Source of the DNA: CAZUNB01 sp964622235 | GTDB taxonomy: Bacteria > Patescibacteriota > Saccharimonadia > Saccharimonadales > JAGPDM01 | Direction of reading: 5' to 3' | NCBI GenBank assembly: GCA_964622235.1 | Contig: CAZUNB010000004.1 | Span: 1 to 49,973, forward strand | Length of the DNA: 49,973 bases | Shown: piece after piece, positions 41,746 to 49,973 of the stretch | Layout: every line of letters starts with the position of its first letter | How positions within the stretch are numbered: the stretch's first letter is position 1 | Made by a program: the position numbers and the translations under genes | The notes under the pieces: model-generated | What the model was told of the DNA's origin: nothing | The model's input: the letters and a program-made list of their open reading frames with translations, nothing else | Database searches by the model: none

Positions 41746-42819
41746 ATGGCACGTACAATAACAGAAATAGAGCAAATTTTAGGGGAAGAAGCGGAGTCTT
41801 TACTAGGTTTTTCTAATCCAAAAATCAGCAAAGATCGATTGACTGTACCTTCAAAATCAACGGTAATGAATGTGTTCTCACAGTCTGATCGTTCTGAGCG
41901 AGTGGTTGCTAATCTCGAGCGCCTCGGCAACACAGGTCGATTAGCTGAGACTGGTTACTATTCTATTCTACCGGTTGACCAAGGTATCGAACATTCAGCA
42001 GGTGCAAGCTTTGCTAAGAACCCAGACTATTTTGATCCAGAAAAGATTGTTCAGCTAGCAATAGAAGCAGGTTGTAACGGTGTGGCTAGTACACTCGGCG
42101 GACTAGGTCTTGTCAGTGGAAGTTACGCTCAAAAGATTCCTTTTATTGTGAAGATTAACCACAATGATCTCTTTAGATATCCAAATGATTACGATCAAAG
42201 AATTTTTGCTGAAGTTCAGCAAGCGGCGGATATGGGTGCTGCTGGTGTCGGTGCAACGATTTATTTCGGTAGTCCGGAAAGTAAGCGGCAAATTACTGAA
42301 ATCAGTGCCGCTTTTGCAGAAGCTCACCGACTTGGTTTATTCACCATTCTTTGGTGCTACGTTCGTAGCGATGCCTTTAAGCAGGATGGTGTTGATTATC
42401 ACACCTCTGCCGACTTAACGGGCCAGGCAAACCATCTCGGTGTTACTATTGGCGCCGATATCATCAAGCAAAAACTGCCAGAAGTTAACGGTGGGTTTAA
42501 GGCTGTCAACGAGAAAGGCTCTTGGAGTAAATTCGATGAGCGAATGTACACTGAACTATCTAGCGACCATCCGATTGATCTCTGTCGTTATCAGGTTGCA
42601 AATTGCTATATGGGTAAAATTGGTTTGATCAATTCTGGAGGAGCGAGTGGTGATAACGACTTACATGATGCTGTAGCAACTGCTGTCATCAACAAGCGAG
42701 CTGGAGGTGCTGGTCTTATCAGTGGAAGAAAAGCTTTCCAGAAGCCTCTTGATCAAGGCGTGGAAATTTTGCAAGCAATTCAGGACGTTTATCTATGTGA
42801 AGAGATCACAATCGCTTAA
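41746..42819 (+). CDS. fbaB: Fructose-bisphosphate aldolase class I (FbaB/DhnA type)
   Basis: 357 aa. Near-complete match to FbaB features: LPVDQGIEHSAGASFAKNPD, the Schiff-base Lys region IGADIIKQKLP and the phosphate-binding LINSGGASG. Class I means Lys-based and metal-free chemistry. It cleaves fructose-1,6-bisphosphate or works in reverse. GAGGG lies 9 nt upstream of the ATG, behind a TATAAT box. It is followed by a strong terminator. Confidence 0.96.
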   Translation: MARTITEIEQILGEEAESLLGFSNPKISKDRLTVPSKSTVMNVFSQSDRSERVVANLERLGNTGRLAETGYYSILPVDQGIEHSAGASFAKNPDYFDPEKIVQLAIEAGCNGVASTLGGLGLVSGSYAQKIPFIVKINHNDLFRYPNDYDQRIFAEVQQAADMGAAGVGATIYFGSPESKRQITEISAAFAEAHRLGLFTILWCYVRSDAFKQDGVDYHTSADLTGQANHLGVTIGADIIKQKLPEVNGGFKAVNEKGSWSKFDERMYTELSSDHPIDLCRYQVANCYMGKIGLINSGGASGDNDLHDAVATAVINKRAGGAGLISGRKAFQKPLDQGVEILQAIQDVYLCEEITIA

Positions 42820-42838
42820 CCATTTAAACGCCGACATC

Positions 42839-42869
42839 TTAAACACCTCTCAGTCTGAGAGGTGTTTAA
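42839..42869. terminator. Bidirectional intrinsic terminator
   Basis: A perfect 14-bp stem (TTAAACACCTCTCA and its complement) with loop GTC lies between the convergent fbaB and tal genes. A/T-rich flanks on both sides let it stop transcription in either direction. Confidence 0.8.
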
Positions 42870-42885
42870 ATTTAGCGAGAAATTA

Positions 42886-43935
42886 TTATTTCTTATTTGT
42901 AAGAGTCTGCAACAGAGAGTTAAATGATTCTTCAAATGAGTTTACTCCAGCGCTTTCAAGCTCTTCTGAAACTTTCTCTAAATCAATACCAACTCGCTCC
43001 AATTTTCTAAGTTGTTCTTGTGCTTCAGCGATTCTGTCGTCCGTGATCGTTGTTGCTAACGCTCCGTGATCATTGAATAGGGCAATGGAGCCTTCAGTAA
43101 TGGTGTTAACACTGTTTGCTGCTATTAACTCATCGATGTAGACAGTGTCTGAGTAGTTGGGATTTTTGGTACTGGTACTGGCCCAAAGCGGCCGTTGTGC
43201 TGATATCTCACTATCTTTGAACTGTTTAAGGAACATTCCATAAGCTACGCGAGCTTGAGCGATAGCTGCCAAACCCATTAATTCATGTTGAGGATCAATT
43301 GCTTTAAGTTGACTGTCGATAGCGGTATCTACACGACTCACGAAGAAACTACCAACGCTCTTTGGTGCGACTGGTCCAGTAAATCTCTCCGCTCCTTTCA
43401 TATAGGCGTCAAGTACTTCCTGATAACGCAGGAGACTAAAGATTAGTGTTACGTTTACATTTATTCCTTGAGCAATCGTCTCTTCAATAGCTGGGATGCC
43501 TGCTTTTGTGGCAGGGATTTTAATCATGACGTTGTTCATATCTACTCTTTGCCATAGATCTTTTGCCATAGCGACTGTAGCCTGCGTATCACCGGAGATT
43601 CTAGGGTCTACTTCGATAGAAACAAAACCATCATTTCCGCCTGAGCTTTGGTATAGAGGCTGGAAGAGTTTACAGGCAGAGCGAATATCAGTAATTGCCA
43701 TTTCCCAATAACTATCTTCGACGGATAGGCCCTTATCTTGTAGCTGCTTGAACTGCTCATCATAAATATTTGTGTTGCCCATAGCCTTTTCAAAAATAGT
43801 AGGGTTACTGGTGATACCTCTAATGCCGTCGTCGATGTAGCGTTGTATCGTCCCATCTTCTAGGGTCTCTCGGCTAAGGTTATCAAGCCACGGGCTCTGG
43901 CCGAATTCATCAAATAAACTGTGCAATCTACTCAT
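42886..43935 (-). CDS. tal: Transaldolase
   Basis: 349 aa. GITSNPTIFEKA near the N-terminus and the Schiff-base Lys139 in NVMIKIPAT; NVTLIFS and SFFVSRVD follow. This is the longer, actinobacterial-type transaldolase. It transfers dihydroxyacetone units between sedoheptulose-7-phosphate and glyceraldehyde-3-phosphate. AAGGAG lies 5 nt before the ATG. It is divergent from the PfkB-type kinase (58 bp). Confidence 0.95.
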   Translation of the reverse strand: MSRLHSLFDEFGQSPWLDNLSRETLEDGTIQRYIDDGIRGITSNPTIFEKAMGNTNIYDEQFKQLQDKGLSVEDSYWEMAITDIRSACKLFQPLYQSSGGNDGFVSIEVDPRISGDTQATVAMAKDLWQRVDMNNVMIKIPATKAGIPAIEETIAQGINVNVTLIFSLLRYQEVLDAYMKGAERFTGPVAPKSVGSFFVSRVDTAIDSQLKAIDPQHELMGLAAIAQARVAYGMFLKQFKDSEISAQRPLWASTSTKNPNYSDTVYIDELIAANSVNTITEGSIALFNDHGALATTITDDRIAEAQEQLRKLERVGIDLEKVSEELESAGVNSFEESFNSLLQTLTNKK

Positions 43936-43993
43936 TATATCTCCTTGTTATGCTTCTTAGTATAACAGAGCCATATATGCTATCATAAGCACA

Positions 43994-44962
43994 ATGAAAT
44001 TCGATGTTGTCACAATTGGTGGTGCTAGCCAGGATGTTTATTTGCAGGGCGAAGCTATGCGTGCCACCCACGATGTCCGTACGAAAGATGAAGTTACCAA
44101 ATTCCCACTCGGTGAAAAAATTGAGCTAGATGAAATCTATTTTGAAACCGGCGGGGGTGCTACTAATGGAGCAGCTACGTTCGCTCGGCAAGGTTTGAAA
44201 ACAGCATTCATGGGTATGATCGGTGATGATCCAGCTGGCGAAAATGTTGTAAAAGCACTTAATAAAGAAAAAATTGATACTGAGTTTGTAGTACTACATA
44301 AGAAGTACCACACTATGTACTCGACTTTTTTACTTGACCCTAGTGGCGAGCGAACAATCCTGATTTATCGAGGGGCTACGTTTGACATGAAGGCACGAGA
44401 CCTCGATATCAAAAACATCGATGCAAAGTGGCTTTATATAACGTCATTGGCTGGTGACTTTGAATTGTTAGAAGCACTACTTGACCATGCTGTGACTCAC
44501 AATATCAAAGTTGCTATCGACCCTGGTGCAAAAGAACTCGAGCAGGCTGAGCGTATGAAGAAATTACTACCAAAACTTGAATTAATTAAAGGTAACAAAG
44601 AGGAGCTAAGCCAGTTAGTGACTCATAGTAAAGATCCAAAAGTAGTTCTCCGAGAACTTGCTGCGATTGTGCCATACGTAATGGTGACTGATGGACCAAA
44701 AGGATCATATGCAACTGATGGCTCGGAGGTTATCCAAGCAGGAATGTATGAAGATGTACCGGTCATAGATAGAACTGGTGCTGGTGATGCATTTGGCAGT
44801 GGCTTCGTCGCAAAAGTTATTCAAGGAGCAAGTCTTGAAGAAGCAGTAATCTTTGGAAGTGCCAACTCTACCAGTGTTGTCCAGCTGATTGGCAGCAAAC
44901 CTGGAATTCTTCGTAAAAATGCAAAACTCCATTCTATGGATCTAAAAATCTCTTCGTTCTAG
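43994..44962 (+). CDS. PfkB/ribokinase-family carbohydrate kinase
   Basis: 322 aa. GGGATNGAATFARQG is the first PfkB signature and DRTGAGDAFGSGF the second, with the catalytic Asp in TGAGD. The subgroup (ribokinase, adenosine kinase or sugar kinase) cannot be fixed from sequence alone. It lies next to pentose-phosphate genes, so ribokinase or a phosphofructokinase-like role is plausible. A TATCAT box at 43981-43986 is 7 nt before the ATG, so the mRNA is probably leaderless. Confidence 0.88.
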   Translation: MKFDVVTIGGASQDVYLQGEAMRATHDVRTKDEVTKFPLGEKIELDEIYFETGGGATNGAATFARQGLKTAFMGMIGDDPAGENVVKALNKEKIDTEFVVLHKKYHTMYSTFLLDPSGERTILIYRGATFDMKARDLDIKNIDAKWLYITSLAGDFELLEALLDHAVTHNIKVAIDPGAKELEQAERMKKLLPKLELIKGNKEELSQLVTHSKDPKVVLRELAAIVPYVMVTDGPKGSYATDGSEVIQAGMYEDVPVIDRTGAGDAFGSGFVAKVIQGASLEEAVIFGSANSTSVVQLIGSKPGILRKNAKLHSMDLKISSF

Positions 44963-45017
44963 ATTTTCTAAACCGCACATGCTTGCATAAACTTTACTAA
45001 TCAAATATTGTCTCATT

Positions 45018-45683
45018 ATGAAGATAAATGAAAGTATTGAGATAGGAATTGGACATGATTTTGATGGAGTACTGGTTCATAAAACCAAAGCTAAAATAGC
45101 AAACGCTAGGAAATATCCTTTGAAGAGGAGAGAAGAAGCAGATCCTTTAATGGACGCAGTACAATCTGACTCTAGAATAGAAGACTTAGGTATAATTACT
45201 AAGCGATACAGGTGGATGCGTAGAAGAAATACTCAAAGAGTTCTCGCCGAAACTGGGTTAGTCGATAATTTTAAACCTGGTAGTATCACTTTTGCGGGCG
45301 GCGATGGAAACAAAGCACTATATCTTGCCCGTTGGGCAAACACACATGAATTGCCAGTAGGAATAATTGATGATAGACCAGGAGAGGTTGGTGTGAAAGC
45401 TGCTGAGCTCGCAGTTAAATGCAAAAAGACGCCAGAATTTGGAAGCTTAATTATCATTGCGGCTGAAGCGAGTGAATTAAATCATCAATCAGTGCGTGAT
45501 TTTGAGGTTGGAATTGAGGAATTAGAGAGGAAACATCCGGATGATTTAGATGTGCTTAGAGATAATACAGCAGGTGAAATTGCCGTGAGAATGGAAGAGG
45601 GAACGATATACGTTATCCCAGCGCTCGGTCCGCCAGCCGAGGAAGTGCTCGACCATGTTATTAGCTTAGGCCATGCAGGTTAA
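45018..45683 (+). CDS. HAD-like protein of unknown substrate
   Basis: 221 aa. HDFDGVLVH near the N-terminus is HAD motif I (DxDG). GIITKRYRWMRRR might be motif II (Thr) and GIIDDRPGEVG is motif IV. Motif III Lys could be in the GGDGNKAL stretch. A C-terminal ~70-residue segment is extra. It differs in sequence from the HAD-like protein at 4797-5504. There is no clear operon partner. Confidence 0.6.
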   Translation: MKINESIEIGIGHDFDGVLVHKTKAKIANARKYPLKRREEADPLMDAVQSDSRIEDLGIITKRYRWMRRRNTQRVLAETGLVDNFKPGSITFAGGDGNKALYLARWANTHELPVGIIDDRPGEVGVKAAELAVKCKKTPEFGSLIIIAAEASELNHQSVRDFEVGIEELERKHPDDLDVLRDNTAGEIAVRMEEGTIYVIPALGPPAEEVLDHVISLGHAG

Positions 45684-45717
45684 GAAAAGACTTATTTCAT
45701 TCGAAGGACTGATAATA

Positions 45718-47205
45718 CTACGCGGCAAGTGTAATGTTGCCTGTGAGAGCATTTAACATAGGTACTAAATCGTCTATGCTTTCCTTGTGAATCTTTGTGA
45801 TTAAGTTCACAGCAATCTTAGGAATTTTCTCCATATAGTCGGAACCGGTAATGACCGATAAGGTTGTTGCCGCTTTAAAAATATCTTCAACTAATCCAGG
45901 GTTTTGTTTGTTTAGTGGCGAGCAAGCAATTACAATCCCTAGAAAATTAAGAGCCGTTTTTGCTTGTGCTAATGGGTCGGCATTAGACGGAATACCCATA
46001 ACATCCATCGCGACTCGACCTGTATTTACAATCTTGTCTCTTCGGCTCGTGATTTCAAGAATTTCGGGGGGTATCTCGCCATTATCGATGAGTTGTTGAA
46101 TGATCATATTGCTAACCATTTTATCGGAAAGCTGATCGATCCAGCCACCCGCCCAGTCTTTACCTTCAGCTCCTCTTGCACGCTGGCTCATAGCTCCTAG
46201 GATTCCATCAACCTTGTCGCCTATCAGTACGCCCGCTACCATTGCTGCAAATGCCCAGTCTCTGTCCTCTAGGAAATGCTTATCTCCGTCAAGTTGATTT
46301 CTAATTTTTTCGGCTTGCGGAATACGTATCAGGCTAACCATATCAGCAGCAATTCTTGCTGCATCAACTCGGCCATTGGTCGGCAAGTGATAGCGTTCCT
46401 TGATTTTCTCAAGAGGGTCATAGTAAGGCTTTATGTGCTTATAGGTTCTGCTCGCAGCATCCCATACAGCGAGACCAGCGGCTGCTTTTCGTCCATACTC
46501 GGCTACTTTGAATAAGGACTTAGCGCGTTGTTGATGAACGGTCTCATCAGATGTCTCCAGTGCTTTGGCTAGCATAGTGCTCATAACGAAGGCCGCGTCA
46601 GCATTTACTTTTATTTTTCCGGCTTTAGTAGAAGAGTATCTATTAAATAAAATATCCGTTGCTGAATTTACAAAAATCAAACCCTCAGCTTTTAGGCGGA
46701 GTCCATCAACCTTTTCATTCGGGTTTTTAGCTAAGACGTGTTTGGCTATTAGTAATCGTAGGGAAACGTCACCGGCAACATCTGAAAGCACACCACTATT
46801 ATCACCTTCTATGCCCGCCGAGCGAGCTAGGAATCCATCTAGACCATCAGATGCTAGGATTACGCCTACACCGGCTGCAGCCAGTAAAGCTTTTTTTGTA
46901 TTTTTCTCCTCGAGAGCTTTATCGTATACTCGGAGAAGAACCTCACCGAGCAATGGTCGAGATAGAGATATTGCATTTACGCCAATACGAGCTCCTTTGC
47001 TGTGTTCATGCATGAAGTCGTCAAATGTTCCTTTATCTACATCGGCAAGATTAAGCAAACCATAAAATAGCGGGTCATAAGGACTGCGGGGCCCCTTTGA
47101 AAATTCTGCATTGTCGCTCGGTCTCTCTGTGGCCTCTAAGAGCTCATCCATCGAAAGGATTGATTCACTGGGGATCTCAACGATAGTTGCATAAGATTTT
47201 GGCAT
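45718..47205 (-). CDS. Tandem CDP-alcohol phosphotransferase-like protein
   Basis: 495 aa with two related halves. The first has DGLDGFLAR, nine residues, then GVLSDVAGD, close to the family pattern D-x2-DG-x2-AR-x8-G-x3-D-x3-D but with nine rather than eight residues in the spacer. The second has DKVDGILGA, a longer insert containing RARGAEG, then GWIDQLSDK, which matches the second half of the pattern. Such enzymes move phospho-alcohols onto CDP-activated lipid, but the membrane helices look weak here. A degenerate, regulatory or novel enzyme is possible. No recognised partner. Confidence 0.6.
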   Translation of the reverse strand: MPKSYATIVEIPSESILSMDELLEATERPSDNAEFSKGPRSPYDPLFYGLLNLADVDKGTFDDFMHEHSKGARIGVNAISLSRPLLGEVLLRVYDKALEEKNTKKALLAAAGVGVILASDGLDGFLARSAGIEGDNSGVLSDVAGDVSLRLLIAKHVLAKNPNEKVDGLRLKAEGLIFVNSATDILFNRYSSTKAGKIKVNADAAFVMSTMLAKALETSDETVHQQRAKSLFKVAEYGRKAAAGLAVWDAASRTYKHIKPYYDPLEKIKERYHLPTNGRVDAARIAADMVSLIRIPQAEKIRNQLDGDKHFLEDRDWAFAAMVAGVLIGDKVDGILGAMSQRARGAEGKDWAGGWIDQLSDKMVSNMIIQQLIDNGEIPPEILEITSRRDKIVNTGRVAMDVMGIPSNADPLAQAKTALNFLGIVIACSPLNKQNPGLVEDIFKAATTLSVITGSDYMEKIPKIAVNLITKIHKESIDDLVPMLNALTGNITLAA

Positions 47206-47295
47206 AAGATTATAATCATCAACAATTGGAACGGTTTTTGCAAGGTTAAGCTTTATGGTATACTATAAAGCGTAAAGAAAGTTGAAAACAAAAAA

Positions 47296-48546
47296 ATGTC
47301 AAAATTAGCAAAATTACTTGATGCGACCGAACCGCTTTTTAGTGCCTCGATTCGTAGCCTAGAGAAATTAACGGGCGAACACTCAACAGATGTAACGTTA
47401 CTCTCAGAAATGCAATATAAAGCAATTTCACGCATGAACGAAATGAAGCTCAACACTAAAGACACCACTCCAGAAGAGCTTTTCCATGGTCTTCAGGCTC
47501 GTATTGCTGAAGATAACCTCCGACTCGCTAAATTAATCGGTGGAAAGAATGATTTTGACGTACGCCATCTAGTCCCGCTGATGATTAAAGCAGCAAAGGA
47601 AAGTAGCGTGCCTCAGCAGACATGGGCGCTTAAAGGCTCGGTAGCAAAAAAACTAATCCGAGAAATGCCTCCAAAGAAAATGATGGAGCATCTTGGCTAT
47701 CGGAGTATCGATAGTCTTTTGAAGCGAGAAAACCTGGCTGAGATTTATTCAGCTCTACGATTTATCGAAGGGGATGAGTGGCTCGATAATTACAACACAC
47801 TTTTTAAATCGGTTACAGCTAGCGATTTTGAAACCCGTGATATCCAAATAATTGAGATGGATCATGATAAATGGGTCGATGTCGCCGATAAATTTGTTAC
47901 AAAGAAGCTGCACAATGTTACGCATACTAAAGAAATGGGTACAATCGTCGTTGTACCAATGCACCGCAAGAGAATGAGAGGCCTACCTCTAAAAACTTTG
48001 GCTTTGCTATTCCATTACATAAATGAAGTACGTCTATACTCGAGTTTCTTTAAGTTAAAGTCGACGTCGAAGACATTTGGTGCCGACATGGTAGAGACGC
48101 TGATAGCTGATCCGAGTGAAGCGGCAGTAATCGCAGGTAAGCATATTCACTGGCGTGTTATTCAGCGCTACTTTGGTAAGATTAAAGACGAGAGTCACCC
48201 TGCAGCATTTGAACCCCACGTACACCCAGAAGATTTACATTGGCGACGAGCCAGTGAAGCGTTGATTGAACTGGATCCTGAGCTTGAATTTTGGAGAAAT
48301 ACTGATTATGTGCTCGATAATAAGGGTGGTGAAATAGTTTCTTTCAACCTGACGGACGTTTCATTTGGGTATAGCAATGAAGTTGATTACAAATCTCGCT
48401 ACGTCTACCACGGTCGCGAGAGTTTGTGGAACGAGATATTCATGCGCTATATGGGCCAAGGCAATCTGGAGAAACAAATATTAGAGCAACTAGATAATGA
48501 CCTTATCAAACCAGAAGAATTAGAAATACCAAAAAGGGAGTATTAA
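47296..48546 (+). CDS. Conserved hypothetical protein, 416 aa
   Basis: I do not recognise a family. It is soluble, with a helical N-terminal half (KLLDATEPLFSASIRSLEKL, MPPKKMMEHLGYRSIDSLLKR) and a C-terminal half rich in His and aromatic residues (FEPHVHPEDLHWRR). The His-rich HVHPEDLH segment could bind a metal (inference). An extended -10 (TGGTATACT) lies about 30 nt upstream. It is followed after 3 nt by the LOG-like gene, so the two probably act together. Confidence 0.55.
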   Translation: MSKLAKLLDATEPLFSASIRSLEKLTGEHSTDVTLLSEMQYKAISRMNEMKLNTKDTTPEELFHGLQARIAEDNLRLAKLIGGKNDFDVRHLVPLMIKAAKESSVPQQTWALKGSVAKKLIREMPPKKMMEHLGYRSIDSLLKRENLAEIYSALRFIEGDEWLDNYNTLFKSVTASDFETRDIQIIEMDHDKWVDVADKFVTKKLHNVTHTKEMGTIVVVPMHRKRMRGLPLKTLALLFHYINEVRLYSSFFKLKSTSKTFGADMVETLIADPSEAAVIAGKHIHWRVIQRYFGKIKDESHPAAFEPHVHPEDLHWRRASEALIELDPELEFWRNTDYVLDNKGGEIVSFNLTDVSFGYSNEVDYKSRYVYHGRESLWNEIFMRYMGQGNLEKQILEQLDNDLIKPEELEIPKREY

Positions 48547-48549
48547 AAT

Positions 48550-49146
48550 ATGTCAAAATATCAAATTTGCGTTAGTGGAGCTGCAAAAGGCCAAACTGTT
48601 GAAGACGGTAAAGAATTAGCGCGACTGGCTGGGGTAGCTATTGCCAAGCGTGGCCACAGTTTACTAACTGGTGCTACGACTGGTTTGCCTAACTACGCTG
48701 CAATCGGAGCAAAACATGAAGAAGGCAGCTCTATCGGGCTCAGCCCAGCTCATGATTATTATGATCACGTTAATCGATTTAAGTTGCCAACTTCAAGCTA
48801 TGATGTGATTTTCTACACTGGAATGAACTTTGTCGGTCGAGATGTGATGCTGATTCAGTCTTCCGATGCAGTCATTTCTATAGGCGGTCGTATCGGCACA
48901 ACTCACGAGTTCGCTGTGGCCATGGAACTAGGCAAACCGGTCGGTGTTTTGCATGGTGCTGGTGGTACCAGTGAATTGTTCGAAGAGCTACTGAATGTAT
49001 CTGGGGATGCTGCTTATCCACAGTTAGTGCATGGTACTGACCCAGACCAGCTCGTTGCCGAGATTATCAAATTGTTAGATGAACGTAAGAACGAGATGAC
49101 CGCAGCACGCCGTGCACACCTCCAGCTCGAGCACTTGATACCGTAA
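48550..49146 (+). CDS. LOG/SLOG-superfamily nucleotide-binding protein
   Basis: 198 aa. SLLTGATTGLPNYAA and ISIGGRIGTTHEFAVAME match the nucleotide-binding loop and the GGxGTxxE region of the LOG/lysine-decarboxylase-like fold. Typical members cleave nucleoside monophosphates (cytokinin-activating LOG), while SLOG members sense nucleotides in immunity systems. GGGAG lies 8 nt upstream. It is translated with the unknown 416-aa protein. Confidence 0.75.
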   Translation: MSKYQICVSGAAKGQTVEDGKELARLAGVAIAKRGHSLLTGATTGLPNYAAIGAKHEEGSSIGLSPAHDYYDHVNRFKLPTSSYDVIFYTGMNFVGRDVMLIQSSDAVISIGGRIGTTHEFAVAMELGKPVGVLHGAGGTSELFEELLNVSGDAAYPQLVHGTDPDQLVAEIIKLLDERKNEMTAARRAHLQLEHLIP

Positions 49147-49938
49147 TTAGTACTGTTTACGAAAATCGCTGCAAAGTTCTAACAAGTTTTTTGGTATTGT
49201 TAGTTCAATTTCATTATTTATTTGTGAGATAGGAAGTAGCTTGGAGCTAGTATTACTTATGAATAAGCTGTCATATTTTTGAAGATCTTGTAATTTTGGA
49301 GTCTCAAATTCTATTGAGAAACCTTGTTGAGTGGCAAAATCTAGAATGTGTTTTCTGGTTACACCAGCTAAGACCTTTTCGTCTGGTGCTGTGTAAATAA
49401 CGTTAGCTTTAAGCGCATAGAAGTTTGTCCGGCTACCTTCAGGTATTGCTCCGTTGCGGTCTACTAGCAGTGCGTCGTATGCGCCAACCTCTTGAGCCTG
49501 CTTATAGACAAGATAGCTACCGAGCATATTTAGGCTTTTAACTTGAGGCAAATAGCGCTCGTATTCGACGGTAATCACTTTTGCGCCATCTCGATACGTT
49601 TTACGATCAACAAATTTTGGCTTTAGCGGGAGAATGAATAATTCAGGTGAATCACCCCCGATTAATATTATTTTCAGATTATACGTTTCGTCGGCTACTT
49701 GTTTGTTTAGCTCTTCGCAAGCTTTGGTGATTTGCTCCTGAGAAAATGGAGAAACAATTGAGAGCATACGCAGTGAAATAAACAGTCGATCTATATGCTC
49801 ATCAAGATAGCGAATCTTATTGTTCGTTACACGGATATTTTCGTATACGCCATATCCATAGCTAAATGCAATGTTTTGTATGCTTACGTTCGCCTGATCG
49901 ATGTTAACGATCTTTAGGTTCTTTGAAATCATGTCCAT
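49147..49938 (-). CDS. Class IV PLP-dependent aminotransferase
   Basis: 263 aa. SYGYGVYENIRV near the N-terminus, the PLP Lys in LPQVKSLNML (about residue 150) and PEGSRTNFYAL with the conserved Glu (about residue 183) mark fold-type IV. Members are branched-chain aminotransferase, D-amino acid aminotransferase and aminodeoxychorismate lyase; the sequence alone does not decide. It is convergent with the LOG-like gene, with the stops touching. A TAGAAT box (49945-49950, minus strand, with TGT before it) lies 6 nt before the ATG, so the mRNA is probably leaderless. Confidence 0.85.
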   Translation of the reverse strand: MDMISKNLKIVNIDQANVSIQNIAFSYGYGVYENIRVTNNKIRYLDEHIDRLFISLRMLSIVSPFSQEQITKACEELNKQVADETYNLKIILIGGDSPELFILPLKPKFVDRKTYRDGAKVITVEYERYLPQVKSLNMLGSYLVYKQAQEVGAYDALLVDRNGAIPEGSRTNFYALKANVIYTAPDEKVLAGVTRKHILDFATQQGFSIEFETPKLQDLQKYDSLFISNTSSKLLPISQINNEIELTIPKNLLELCSDFRKQY

Positions 49939-49973
49939 GGTTACATTCTAACAGATATGATAAAATGATTAGT

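Noticed and set aside
1..49973. CRISPR array
   Set aside because: No series of regularly spaced identical repeats was seen. The Cas4-like domain belongs to the DUF2779 protein, not to an adaptation operon.

Overview
The window looks like part of a small, streamlined bacterial genome of the Candidate Phyla Radiation, most likely a Saccharibacterium (TM7). This is inferred from gene content, not from a marker gene. The supporting traits are split transketolase halves, a lower-glycolysis and pentose-phosphate gene set with no phosphofructokinase in view, many small membrane-anchored proteins of unknown function, an isolated purH, tight TAATG/ATGA gene junctions, and many start codons placed 6-8 nt after a -10 box. 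TGA ends several intact genes, so the standard bacterial code applies. Three runs of N (9566-9575, 26233-26271, 37208-37217) are scaffold gaps, each inside a gene.

Positions 1-6400 are mostly minus strand. An ApbE-type flavin transferase (cut by the window edge) overlaps a membrane-tethered ferredoxin/flavodoxin reductase-like protein. A sortase-type surface protein follows, bracketed by copies of a roughly 90-bp repeat. The two long copies start exactly at the stop codons of two small ORFs. A HAD-like protein and small unknown proteins complete this part.

Positions 6400-17450 form an accessory, defence-like island: an EVE/PUA-like protein, a gene whose ribosome-binding site sits in a hairpin, a HEPN-motif protein, a HEPN-motif protein fused to CBS domains, a DUF2779 nuclease-like protein, an excisionase-like HTH protein, a type III restriction-modification pair (the Res gene broken by one in-frame TGA), and a NucS/DUF91-like endonuclease. 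The island ends beside tRNA-Gln(UUG). A decayed second copy of that tRNA's 3' end lies about 185 bp away, which suggests past integration at the tRNA.

Positions 17600-35600 carry redox and housekeeping genes: msrA, a DipZ-like extracytoplasmic thioredoxin, purH, an alpha/beta hydrolase, DUF192, an ABC exporter, a membrane-anchored cyclophilin, two glutaredoxins, a thioredoxin reductase lacking the usual NADPH-binding HRR motif, a MarR regulator, inorganic pyrophosphatase, a Nudix protein, a DHH phosphoesterase, a P-loop kinase-like protein, and a frameshifted D-3-phosphoglycerate-dehydrogenase-like gene.

Positions 35700-45000 hold a carbon-metabolism cluster: gap, rpiB, rpe, split transketolase, class I aldolase, transaldolase and a PfkB-family kinase. 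Together these connect pentose phosphates to triose phosphates and lower glycolysis. Positions 45000-49973 hold a HAD protein, a tandem CDP-alcohol-phosphotransferase-like protein, an unknown 416-aa protein coupled to a LOG/SLOG-family protein, and a class IV aminotransferase.
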